From contig CM075775.1 in the NCBI GenBank assembly GCA_037974665.1, positions 34,167,732 through 34,231,731 of the forward strand: a DNA stretch of 64,000 nucleotides. Reading direction: 5' to 3'. The notes below the pieces were generated by a model. The model was not told the origin of the DNA, did not search any database, and saw nothing but the letters and a program-made list of their open reading frames with translations. Origin of the DNA: Ehretia macrophylla (taxonomy: Eukaryota > Streptophyta > Magnoliopsida > Boraginales > Ehretiaceae). Below, one piece after another: positions 35,492-46,501 of this stretch (positions are counted from its first letter, which is position 1; each line of letters begins with the position of its first letter). The position numbers and the translations under genes are program-made.

Positions 35492-37768
35492 ATGAAAACA
35501 AGTCTGAAATCAATAACACGTCTGAAACCAAAAGACCCACAACTTTTCCAACAAAATTTGAAGATAACCCAGTTGAGCAAAAGAGGGCAAATCAATGAAG
35601 CCATAAAAATATTCAACAAAATATCCCAACCCAACACAGTAACCTTCAACTCAATGATCTCTGCCTACGCCAAAAATGGCAGAATCGATGATGCACGCAA
35701 ACTGTTCGACACAATGCGGATGAAAAATTTGGTTTCTTGGAACACAATGATTAATGGGTACTTATACAATGACCAAGTTGATGAAGCTATAAAACTGTTC
35801 GATAGAATGCCGCATAGGGATAGCTTTACTTATGCTTTGATGATTACGTGTTATTCGCGGAAAGGGGTGGTTGAGAAAGCTAGGAATGTGTTTGATTTAA
35901 TGCCTGATAAGGGTAATGTTGCTTGTTGGAATGCGATCATTTCGGGGTATGTGAAGAATGAGATGTTGAAAGAAGGTAGGAAGTTGTTTGATGTAATGCC
36001 GGTTAAGAATTTGGTTTCGTGGAACACGATGCTTTCGGGGTATACACAGAGTGGGGAAATGTGTGAGGGGTTTAGGTTTTTTGAGGGAATGGAGGAGAAA
36101 GATGTTGTTTCGTGGAATTTGATGGTGGATGGGTTTGTGGAGGTGGGGAATTTGGAGTTGGCATGGGAGTTGTTTAAGAAGATTGAGAATCCAAATGTTG
36201 TTTCTTGGGTGACAATGTTGAGTGGGTTTGCGAGGTATGGCCGGGTTTTGGAGGCTAGGAGAGTCTTTGATCAAATGCCAGAGAAAAATGTTGTTGCTTG
36301 GAATGCCATGTTAGCTGCATATGTTCAACATTGTCAAGTTGACGAGGCTATTAGGTTATTCATTGGGATGCCAGAGAGGAATGATGTTTCATGGACTACT
36401 ATGATCAATGGGTATGTTCGTGTAGGTAGGCTTGAGGAAGCAAAAAGATTGTTGGATAGCATGCCATACAAGAGTGTGGGAGCACAAACAGCAATGATAT
36501 CAGGATATGTACAGAATAATTGGATGGATGAAGCTCGTAAATCTTTTGACCGCGTAAGGACCAGAGATGTTGTTTGTTGGAATACTATGATTGCTGGATA
36601 TACTCGGTGTGGAAGAATGGTAGAAGCTTTTGATTTGTTTCAACAGATGACTCGCAAAAATACTGTAACATGGAACCTTATGATTGCTGGTTATGCTCAA
36701 GCAGGACAAATGGATAGAGCGTTTGAAATATTCCAGCAGATGGGAGAAAGAAACGTAGTTTCTTGGAATTCCCTGATTTCAGGTTATGTACAAAATGGCT
36801 TTTATATGGATGCACTCAAGTGTTACGTGGGCATGGAACGCGATGGAAGAAAACCTGATCAGCCTACTTTTGCTTCTGTGTTGAGTTCCTGCGCCAATCT
36901 TGCAGCTGAGCAGACAGGAAAGCAACTTCACCAAATATCTTTGAAAAGTGGTTACATGAGAGATTTGTTAGTCAGTAATGCTTTGATTGCCATGTATGCC
37001 AAGTGTGGAAGTATCTTTAGTGCCAAACATGTGTTTGACGATATTGATAACGTTGATGTTGTGTCCTGGAATTCTCTGATTGCTGGCTATGCTTTGAATG
37101 GTTACGGAAATGAGGCAATCGGACTTTTTGAAGATATGGAGTGGAAAGGGGTAGCTCCGGATCAGGTGACTTTTATTGGGGTTTTATCAGCATGTAATCA
37201 TGCAGGCCTGGTTGATCTGGGGATAAACTTGTTTGAACAGATGACCCAGAAATATTCGATTGAACCTTTGGCCGAACATTATTCGTGCATGGTAGACTTG
37301 CTTGGTCGAGCAGGGAGGTTAGAGGAAGCCTTTGAATTGGTGAGCAGAATGAAGAATTCATCCAATGCAGGAATTTGGGGCTCTTTGCTTAATGCTTGCC
37401 GTTTGCATGAAAATATAGACCTCGCTGGGCGTGCTACCGAGAAGCTTTCACAATTTGAACCTCACAACTCTTCAAATTTAGTGCTCTTATCAAACACATA
37501 TGCTGCAATAGGGAGATGGGATGAGGTCGAAAAAGTCAGGGCTTCACTGAAAGAGAGTAGAGTAGGGAGGCAACCTGGATGCAGCTGGATCGAGGATAAA
37601 CATCAGATAGTTGCTTTCCTCTCTGGTGTCGATGCCCGACCACAGAAAGTGGATGTCTATAATGCATTGGAGACTTTAACTTCGCATATGACGGATGGGT
37701 TTTTTGTTCATGCTACCAAATCGTTTCTTCTTGACATGCTTTTCTGCGCACATCCTGGCATTGGATAA
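35492..37768 (+). CDS. Pentatricopeptide repeat protein, PLS type, E/E+ class
   Basis: Intronless, 758 aa. PPR proteins of this class bind organellar transcripts sequence-specifically and serve mostly in C-to-U RNA editing in mitochondria or plastids. About 16 repeats fill residues 40-600, with the recurring phrases VVSWNTMI.GY, A.KLFD.MP and NVVSWN typical of the PLS subfamily. The C-terminal part has GIWGSLLNACRLHENIDLAG (E motif) and PGCSWIEDKHQIVAFLSG (E+ motif). It ends soon after at FCAHPGIG, with no DYW deaminase domain, so an editing role would need a partner supplying one. The start is the first in-frame ATG; an upstream ATG at 35468 leads at once to a stop. The N-terminus is basic with few acidic residues, which suits an organellar presequence; which organelle is not clear. 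Confidence 0.94.
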   Translation: MKTSLKSITRLKPKDPQLFQQNLKITQLSKRGQINEAIKIFNKISQPNTVTFNSMISAYAKNGRIDDARKLFDTMRMKNLVSWNTMINGYLYNDQVDEAIKLFDRMPHRDSFTYALMITCYSRKGVVEKARNVFDLMPDKGNVACWNAIISGYVKNEMLKEGRKLFDVMPVKNLVSWNTMLSGYTQSGEMCEGFRFFEGMEEKDVVSWNLMVDGFVEVGNLELAWELFKKIENPNVVSWVTMLSGFARYGRVLEARRVFDQMPEKNVVAWNAMLAAYVQHCQVDEAIRLFIGMPERNDVSWTTMINGYVRVGRLEEAKRLLDSMPYKSVGAQTAMISGYVQNNWMDEARKSFDRVRTRDVVCWNTMIAGYTRCGRMVEAFDLFQQMTRKNTVTWNLMIAGYAQAGQMDRAFEIFQQMGERNVVSWNSLISGYVQNGFYMDALKCYVGMERDGRKPDQPTFASVLSSCANLAAEQTGKQLHQISLKSGYMRDLLVSNALIAMYAKCGSIFSAKHVFDDIDNVDVVSWNSLIAGYALNGYGNEAIGLFEDMEWKGVAPDQVTFIGVLSACNHAGLVDLGINLFEQMTQKYSIEPLAEHYSCMVDLLGRAGRLEEAFELVSRMKNSSNAGIWGSLLNACRLHENIDLAGRATEKLSQFEPHNSSNLVLLSNTYAAIGRWDEVEKVRASLKESRVGRQPGCSWIEDKHQIVAFLSGVDARPQKVDVYNALETLTSHMTDGFFVHATKSFLLDMLFCAHPGIG

Positions 37769-38508
37769 CTAACTTGTTCGGAAACAAAATTTTCTACATA
37801 TGTTGGATGCACCTTGACCTTTTTGAAAAGAAGGAAACAAAACCGTGAAAGAAGAAAGATTTGTATGTGGCAATACCCCTTGTGCTGTTTAGGTTACGAT
37901 GGCTATTGCAGGTGTTCGACACAGAGGTTTCTTGTTTCTCATCATCTGCAACAACTAAGAACGCGTCATATGCATAGCGAAGGGGATGAGGATACAGGGA
38001 AGAGGCGATACCATTACTGAACTGATGGTATTGATCCAGCCTAGTTACAAGAATGGAATCAAGGTGGTGCAACCTGATGAAGGCAGTGCGCGCTAGGTGA
38101 TGTTTGATGCACGCTCTGATACCTAGACAGAATTTAGCGTTCCTGCAAAACTGAGCGCAGCCGAAGGACCACACAACTACTAGAAGCACATAACGACGTG
38201 TTTCTTGTTGCACTGCTACTCAATGTCCTTCAAACATCGCCACCACCAGTACAACTTGGAAGCACATAGCATCTTATTCTCCATTTTCGTGCACCGCTGA
38301 AGTACCAATCAGTGGAGCCCCCGACTTCATCAACATGAATAGGCTTGTGAGTGGCATCTATGGTTCCATTATCTGTATGACATCCCATTGCTTGTCGTTA
38401 GTTCAATTACTCAAAACGATGAAAGTTTGTGAAGGTGTAAGATGCATTCTCTCTAAGAGATTGCTGTAAATTGTTAGCTAAACCCTTTTTGAGACTCTTT
38501 AACAATCA
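37769..38508 (+). other. 3' flank of the PPR gene
   Basis: Probably the 3' UTR and intergenic DNA. Short open frames on both strands look non-coding. The stretch ends at the target duplication of the next LTR element. Confidence 0.5.
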
Positions 38509-38513
38509 ATAGC

Positions 38514-40953
38514 TGTCACGCCCCAATCGACCCCTCCTATAATCTGTCAGGACGCAATGGAATTTCGGCAGTATAACAACAGTAAGTAGGATACCAAGGC
38601 TCTAAATCAATCTCAATAGAACATCATACATCAACTCCACAAACCATACAACAAACAACTCCTTAATAAAACAACAACATACATCATAATCATATTATAC
38701 AATAAATATTCCTCGTTATACGCCTCCGTTCCAACATAATACATGAACCTTAACATACATTGCCAAAATATGTTGATACCAACCTAGCGACCTAAACAAA
38801 GACAAAAGAAAGACTACTAAGATAATATCAACCAATTCATTATCTTTTCAACATCTTTTACATTATGAACTACAAAGCATATAAAAGTCTACTAAGTTAA
38901 TTTACAAATAGTAAAACAATACAACATCAAGGATAAGACTCCGGAACATAAGACTCAGCCACGTAAGGCACATTTTCCTCTTCAGAAGACACGTACCCGT
39001 AATTTTGCGAAAGTACACCTGTAAACATGCAATAATAGAAAGTGAGTTTATATAAAATAAGCCCAGTGAGGATCCGATAGATCTCGAGCAAGGTTTACTA
39101 AGCTCCTTGGAAATAATCCTTTGAGCAAGTAAACACCCAATAACCTCAATAATACTATCATCACATAAACAATAATGACCATTCAATAAATGATACACTA
39201 GTTGGTGTAGCTCCAAATGCCATCACGATCATAACAGCCTTCTTGTGACTCCCATAAACTCACGCACCCGAGGTACCCCACTAGCCTCGCCTTCCATGAC
39301 ACCTCCGTCATGCGAGCTGGAGGTAGTTTCTGGTAGTCATGCCGTTATCAACCCGACAGCCCGATGCTACCCGAGAGGTGGCACACACATACTAAATACT
39401 CAGCAATAATAATAAACATCAATCATTCACAGGAGGACAGTCTAGCAGGACTACCTACCTCCCGGCATCAATCATCAATCAATAATCATCAATAATCATA
39501 TTATCATCATAATAACATCAATAATCAATTTAACAACAAATAACTAAGTTAGATGACAAAATAGGTCATCTAACCGAACATGCATTAAACACACAATCAA
39601 ACCCTAGTTCACCCATCAACAACTCACAATTCAGTCACTCAAACCACACCCAATCAACTAAGGTTCAATCTAACATTTTAAAGAAAGACAACCTAAACTT
39701 CAAATAATCACATCTTACATTCTACTAATCCAAACAACTCCAAATCAGTTTCAAACACTCACCCATTCAATCAACTACATTAGTCACCTCGGAAACCAAC
39801 CAAAACACATCCAAATCATGCTCAATAACCCTAAAACCCTAGTGTGTCATGGCTGAAATTTCCGGATTTTGGCACGGACATCACAATCGAAAATTTGGCA
39901 TTACAACGGCGCTACCACGTAATTATCAAACTTTTAGAAATCGACGGCAATCGATTCCGATCAACACAACTCAAAATAATCAACATTTAGCAAATTAATC
40001 AACTTTAAATACCCGAAAAATAATAATTATGCTACAACCGTTCAAATCTCGTAGGATTACATATAAATGATCCCTAGCATGCATGGAGCAATAATCTAAC
40101 ATCAGATTAACATTCTAACAGTTCGATATTCAATTCTACGCAAAAATACAAAAGATGAGTTTTGAGATCTAGAATTTTTCTCTCACCTTTGATGCAATAT
40201 AAGCCTAGGAATGCGTACAATGCGTGCCCAACAAGCAAGAACAAACTTTGGTTCAAGAGTTTTGGCCTTGGATTGCAATTTATAAGAGAAATATTGAACA
40301 AAAACTAAGCAAAAATGGCCTTGAGAGTTTCGGCCATGTGTGTGTGTGTTTGTGGTGTTTTGAGCTTATTTTTGTGAGCTATTTTTAGTTATTTAGCATA
40401 TATAAGGCAAGTCAACAATTAAAATGTAAAGTCAAAGTTAGTTATTTAGTCCTTTAATTCATTTTCTAGTCTTTTAAATGCATTTTAGTTATTTCTTTCC
40501 TCAAAACAAATATGCAACTCCTATGATAGCTCAAGTAGGTTATTTTTAGGTGACAAGAAGTTTTACAATCAAACAATTTCACCCGAGTCGGCTCAAAACT
40601 CTATATTCGCAAAAGTCGGTGTAAAAACCCTATAAAATTCCTAAGCCGATTTTGAAACCATTTTAATCAAACAAAGGTCTATTAAAGTCCGTGGACTAGG
40701 TCTAGAAGGGTTAAAAAGACCAGTTTCAAAATTTTAGCGGACGTATTTCGAAAATACTATTCACTAAAAATCGACGATAAAATTTCTAACTCCTTTTTTT
40801 ATGAAAATTTCATGAATGCACATTTAGCATGTTCTAGGAGTATTGATACCAAAATTACCACATTCTAAGTCACATAGCACATAGACAGGTTAATTCATGC
40901 AAAACGAGATAAAGCACGCAAAACGAGATAAGATAGAAAAGTGGGGTTTCACA
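38514..40953 (-). repeat. 3' LTR of the gag-only element (left copy)
   Basis: Starts TGTCACGCCC and ends GGGGTTTCACA as read on the plus strand. 2440 bp, the same length as the right copy. Internal open frames are repeated in both LTRs and are not genes. Confidence 0.94.
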
Positions 40954-40967
40954 TTCTCCCCCCTTAA
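40954..40967 (-). other. Polypurine tract of the gag-only element
   Basis: On the minus strand TTAAGGGGGGAGAA directly precedes the LTR start TGTGAAAC, which fixes the element's orientation. Confidence 0.8.
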
Positions 40968-41783
40968 GGAAATTGCGTCCTCGCAATTCTGCATCGATCC
41001 CAAGACAATCTCAAGTGCTGACTCAAGCATACTGATTGAAAGACCAATTACTAAATTCCGAATACGGAGCAAAACACCGAACAAGGTCGTCGAATAAGAA
41101 TTCCCCAAACAAGAAGCCTGAATTAGAATGGATAATAAGAACACCAACTAAAACTTCTGAATAAGAATTCCAAAGAAATTACTGAAGAAGAACGCCGATT
41201 ATGAATCCGAAAATAGAACACCGATCAAGAATACCAAGTAAGAACTTCAACAAAATTACCGTTGGAGAATACCGAATAATAATCCCGAAATAAGAACTCG
41301 GGATAACACCATATAAGAATTCTGCATAAGAATACTGATAGAAAATACCAAAGAATAATTCCAATCAAGTATACCGAATAAGAATAATCATATGGAAATC
41401 CAAAGGAAGAATGCCGAATAGGATTACCAAATGAGAATTCCAATAGTCGCTTATGTAGTTGTAAAGTAGCTTGACCCCTAATCGGAATTTCATATGATTC
41501 AGCGTCACATATTACTCAGTCACCAACTGATATAGTGCACGTGCTAACTTCAACCATATAGGGCAAACTTTCTACTCGCATACTACCGTATTGCACTCAA
41601 GTAGACATGATAAAAGAATATGTAGCACTGGAATCATTCAATACCTTAACTAATTGATTGAAAATAAGAAATTACCTTTCACTACTGCTGTTGAGATGCA
41701 CTACCCGCAGGTCTACCCTAGTAACCATGGGTCACTGACCGACCCTTAGACCTCGGATACCTAGGACAATTCCTCGCTCTGTG

Positions 41784-42591
41784 CTAATTGCTGCCGCAAC
41801 CCAAACATGTTCCTGCCTTATTCCGACAGTTAGACTCGAGATGGCCTTTTCGGCAGCAGAAAGTACAATGTATGACTTGATCCGCAGCACGATTCCCAGA
41901 AGAATTTGGAACCAAGGAAGTAACTGAATCGTCTTGTTGAGCTCTCACTATAATAGGCTTTTCCTGGGCATCCCTGACTGTAGTCAAACCCCGATCATTT
42001 TGCCATCTATGACAGTCCTCTTTCATGTGTTGATCACTGCCACAACTTAGACATTTTCCCAATTTCTTCCAGCATCCGGTCTCAACATGACCCCTCTTGG
42101 TACATAAATCACAAAATGGAACACGAAGAGCAACATTATTACCCATGAAACCCTGAACTGGCGAAACCTTTAAACTGCTCCGCTGTATCCTCAAGTCTAC
42201 TGGCCTATTTTGCCTCTGGAGCTGACTCTGCCAACTTCGAGGATGAAAATATCTTTGTTGGTCCTGAGGCTGAGAAAGTCTTCTACTCGATTACCTCATT
42301 CTTTCCTTTCTCAACTCTTGTTGCAGTAGTAAGGGCTTCACCGTATGTGGAGAACTGAAAAGAAGTCAAGCTATCTTGAACCTCCGGCCTCAACCCTCGA
42401 ATGAATCTCTTAATCCTCTTTTCTGTAGTTTGCACCATACCCGGAGCATAACGTGACAGATTATGAAATCGGGCCTCATACTGCGTAACAGACAGGCTAC
42501 CCTGTTTCAAGGACATGAATTCATTCCTATAGAGTCTTCCTCTGATTCCAAGAGTTCTGACAGTCATCCTTACTTCACCCAAAAGAGTCAC
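41784..42591 (-). other. Gag fossil with zinc knuckles
   Basis: Two open stretches. One has the retrotransposon gag phrases SVTQYEARFHNLSRYAP and FIRGLRPEVQDSL. The other has Cys/His knuckles such as CTKRGHVETGC, CGSDQHMKEDC and CCRKGHLESNC. Typical of plant gypsy gag. Broken copy. Confidence 0.85.
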
Positions 42592-43169
42592 CAGCAGTTA
42601 TAACATATATACAATTATATCACAAGAAGACAAGTACAACATAATACATAATTAACACATAAAACAACATTATCATATAACACACAATTCAGCACATAAG
42701 AAGCCAATATAACGTAAACAAGTTATATCACATAATAAGTTATAAACAATTAAAGTCTCAAAAGCAACAAACTACCCATAGGTCAAATTGATTATGTAAC
42801 TCACATTAATCACTCAAAGTGCCTTGCGCACCTAAAGCACGTTGTCTCACATAAGCAGGATATAAACAATTAAAACCATATAAACAACTAACTTCACACA
42901 AGACACTTCAATCACATAAAACAAATTTGTCACATAATGCACATTAATTACAACACATTGAGTGCGTAAGACACGTTATCACATAAAACATATTGATCAC
43001 ATTAGTTCACCTAACACATAAACTATATTGATCACATAAAAAGTTAGAAACATAAGTAAACTAATCACATAAGCATATTAACATATGTTTCACTTTTCTT
43101 TCACTTAATACATACTTGCACGATTAGACTACTACCCACATTCCGAGGATACCCCGGCTGACAGCTAAT

Positions 43170-43184
43170 CATGTTCTGATACCA
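43170..43184 (-). other. Primer-binding site of the gag-only element
   Basis: The minus strand reads TGGTATCAGAACATG, close to the complement of the initiator Met-tRNA 3' end (TGGTATCAGAGC). It lies 6 bases inside the right LTR. Confidence 0.8.
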
Positions 43185-43190
43185 CTTAAA

Positions 43191-45630
43191 TGTCACGCCC
43201 TAACTCGACCCCTCCTATAATCAGTCAGGACACAACGGAATTTCGACAGTATAACGACAGTAAGTAGGATACCGAGGCTCTAAACCAACCTCAATAGAAC
43301 ATCATACATCAATTCCACAAACCATACAACAAACAACTCCTCAATAAAATAACAACATACATCATAACCATATTATACAATAAACATTCCTCGTTATACG
43401 CCTCCGTTCCAACATAATACATGAACCTTAATATACATTGCCAAAATATGTTGATACCAACCTAGCGACCTAAACAAAGACAAAAGAAAGACTACTAAGA
43501 TAGCATCAACTAATTCATTATCTTTTCAACATCTTTTACATTATGAACTACAAAGCATATAAAAGTCTACTAAGTTAATTTACAAATAGTAAAACAATAC
43601 AACATCAAGGATAAGACTCCGGAACATAAGACTCATCCACGTAAGGCACATTTTCCTCTTCAGGAGGCACGTACCCGTAATCTTACGAAAGTACACTTGT
43701 AAGCATGCAATAATAGAGAGTGAGCTTATATAAAATAAGCCCAGTGAGGATCCGATAGATCTCGAGCAAGGTTTACTAAGCTCCTTGGAAATAATCCTTT
43801 GAGCAAGTAGACACACAATAGCATCAATAATAATATCATCACATAACTATAATGACCATCCAATAAAGGATACACTAGTTGGTGTAGCTCCAAACGTCAT
43901 CACGATCATAACAGCCTTCTTGTGACTCCCATAAACTCACGCAACCGAGGTACCCCACTAGTCTCGCCCTCCATGACACCTCCGTCATACGAACTGGAGG
44001 TAGTCTCTGGTAGTCATGCCGTTATCAACCCGACAGCCCGATGCTGCCCGAGAGGTGGCACACACATACCAAAGACTCAGCAATAATAATAAATATCAAT
44101 CATTCACAGGAGGACAGTCTAGCAGGACTGCCTACCTCCCGGCATCAATCATCAATCAATAATCATCAATAATCATATTATCATCATAATAACATCAATA
44201 ATCAATTTAACAACAAATAACCAAGTTAGATGACAAAGTAGGCCATCTAACCGAACATGCATTAAACACACAATCAAACCCTAGTTTACCCATCAACAAC
44301 TCACAATTCAATCACTCAAACCACACCCAATCAACTAAGGTTCAATCTAAAATTTTAAAGAAAGACAACCTAAACTTCAAATAATCACATCTTACATTCT
44401 ACTAATCCAAACAACTCCAAATCAGTTTCAAACACTCACCCATTCAATCAACTACATTAGTCCCCTCGGAAACCAATCAAAACACATCCAAATCATGCAC
44501 AATAACCCTAAAACCCTAGTGTGTCATGGCTGAAATTTTCGGATTTTGGCACGGACATCACAATCAAAAATTTGGTATTAAAACGGCGCTACCACGTAAT
44601 TATCAAACTTTTAAAAATCTACGACAATTGATTCCGATCAACACAACTCAAAATAATCAACATTTAGCAAATTAATCAACTTTAAATACCCGAAAAATAA
44701 TAATTATGCTACAACCGTTCAAATCTCGTAGGATTACATATGAATGATCCCTAGCATGCATGGAGCAATAATCTAACATCAGATTAACATTCTAACGGTT
44801 CGATATTAAATTCTACGCAAAAACACAAAAGATGAGTTTTGAGATCTATAATTTTTCTCTCACCTTTGATGCGATATAAGCCTGGGAATACGTGCAATGC
44901 GTGCCCAACAAGCAAGAACAAACTTTGGTTCAAGAGTTTTGGCCTTGGATTGCAATTTATAAGAGAAATATTGAACAAAAACTAAGCAAAAATGGCCTTG
45001 AGAGTTTCGGCCATGTGTGTGTGTGTTTGTGGTGTTTTGAGCTTATTTTTGTGAGCTATTTTTAGTTATTTAGCATATTTAAGGCAAGTCAACAATTAAA
45101 ATGCAAAGTAAAAGTTAGTTATTTAGTCCTTTAATTCATTTTCTAGTCTTTTAAATGCATTTTAGTTATTTCTTTACTCAAAACAAATATGCAACTCCTA
45201 TGATAGCTCAAGTAGGTTATTTTTAGGTGACAAGAAGTTTTACAATCAAACAATTTCACTCGAGTCGGCTTAAAACTCGATTTTCGCAAAAGTCGGTGTA
45301 AAAACCCTAATAAATTCCTAAGCCGATTTTAAAACCGTTTTAATCAAACACAGGTCTATTAAAATCCGTGGACTAGGTCTAGAAGGGTTAAAAAGACCAG
45401 TTTCAAAATTTTAGCGGACATGTTTCGAAAATACTATTCACTGAAAATCGACGATAAAATTTCTGACTCCGTTTTTTATGAAAATTTCATGAATGCACAT
45501 TTAGCATGTTCTAGGAGTATTGATATTAAAATTACCACATTCTAAGTCACATAGCATATAGACAGGTTAATTCACACAAAACGAGATAAAATACGCAAAA
45601 CGAGATAAGATAGAAAAGTGGAGTTTCACA
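43191..45630 (-). repeat. 5' LTR of the gag-only element (right copy)
   Basis: 2440 bp, TGTCACGCCC to GAGTTTCACA on the plus strand, and aligns along its whole length with 38514-40953. The element's promoter would sit here. Confidence 0.94.
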
Positions 45631-45633
45631 ATA

Positions 45634-45756
45634 GCTCTGTTTTATTATCAATCTCAAGTGAGACTGATCAGTGAGCGAGAAAGAATTGATGACCTTCTGA
45701 GTCAGTTGAGGCTGCTTGTTGCGAAAGACAAAAAGGATAAAACATCCCTAAATTAG
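45634..45756 (+). other. Coding-like 41-codon tail beside the LTR insertion
   Basis: An open frame ends in a stop at 45754-45756 and contains RLISERERIDDLLSQLRLL followed by a Lys/Asp-rich end. The heptad-like charged helix looks more protein-like than its surroundings. The gag-only element lies directly upstream. Going left across the insertion into 38440-38508 the same frame soon meets a stop, so this would have to be the 3' exon of a spliced gene, a gene remnant, or chance. I do not recognise the protein. Confidence 0.25.
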
Positions 45757-46501
45757 TCATTGTATAATCGGCTTTTTGGCCTAATACTTGGCTCTGTTCC
45801 ATCTGCCTCGTCTTTACTATGCATCACACTTTACCACCATGGCAATTCCACAATTCAAATTGGCTTTTGGCAAAATGTTCACTTGATTTACTTTATGAAG
45901 AGAGTTTATTTTTTCCTAAAAGTGAAACTAATATGAAGAGATTTCCATTTTTATTGTCAAAATAAGCATAGAGCAATTTGAAAAGAAACCTTCATCGTGC
46001 AAAAAAATCTCATAAATATTAATAACTAGACAGTATTTATTTAAAAAAAATTAATTAATCTCCACCGAAAAAAAATAAAACTATTCGTATATTTAGAAAG
46101 TTGTATACAACAACCCATGTTTTAAAAAAAATCTTAGATTTGGCCCGCTTCCAATAAACGATGAATAATAAGTACATAAAAATTAGCTTATTCAAATGAC
46201 AACCTCCATAAGCATTTGGTAAGTAAGGAGTATCATGTAGCATTCTAATGTAATCACAATAGCAATTCTCATCATTTATTGAAATTTAAAAAAAGGTACA
46301 AATAAAGCATTTATTGCAATCACCATAGGAATGTCTATCACAAACTTGTGATACATAGACATGTTTATTCCAATATGGTCTAACATTAAAACCAAACTTA
46401 TCAAACTAAATTAAAACACGACATTATCTCATCAGATAGAATAGACTATATGAATCTGACGATGTCGATACACCACCATTCTCACTTTGGAGCCATACTT
46501 T
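45757..46501. other. 3' flank of GSTL copy 1 with a MITE fragment
   Basis: Should hold the 3' UTR of the minus-strand GST gene. 46045-46140 (TTAATTAATCTCCACCG..ATTCGTATA) resembles the internal unit of the hAT element at 16580. Block 46312-46362 resembles sequence downstream of the other GSTL copies. No other gene seen. Confidence 0.45.

Larger units (their letters stand above)
38514..45630 (-). mobile_element. Gag-only Ty3/gypsy-type LTR element, inserted once
   Basis: Two 2440-bp LTRs bracket 2237 bp of internal DNA. The 5-bp duplication ATAGC flanks both outer ends (38509-38513 and 45631-45635), so both ends come from a single insertion. Orientation is minus: the primer-binding site lies inside the right LTR and the polypurine tract inside the left LTR. 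Only gag-like coding is recognisable and no pol is seen, so it is a non-autonomous or internally reduced copy and is broken. The LTRs differ by a few percent by eye, unevenly spread, which suggests an age of the order of a million years or a few. Gag similarity suggests a gypsy, perhaps Tekay-like, relative. Confidence 0.93.

Noticed and set aside
35897-36274. 125-codon minus-strand open frame
   Set aside because: Shadow of the PPR repeats on the opposite strand; low-complexity His/Pro text.
38902-39216. 104-codon minus-strand frame, repeated at 43580-43816
   Set aside because: Lies inside both LTRs of the gag-only element; LTR sequence, not a gene.
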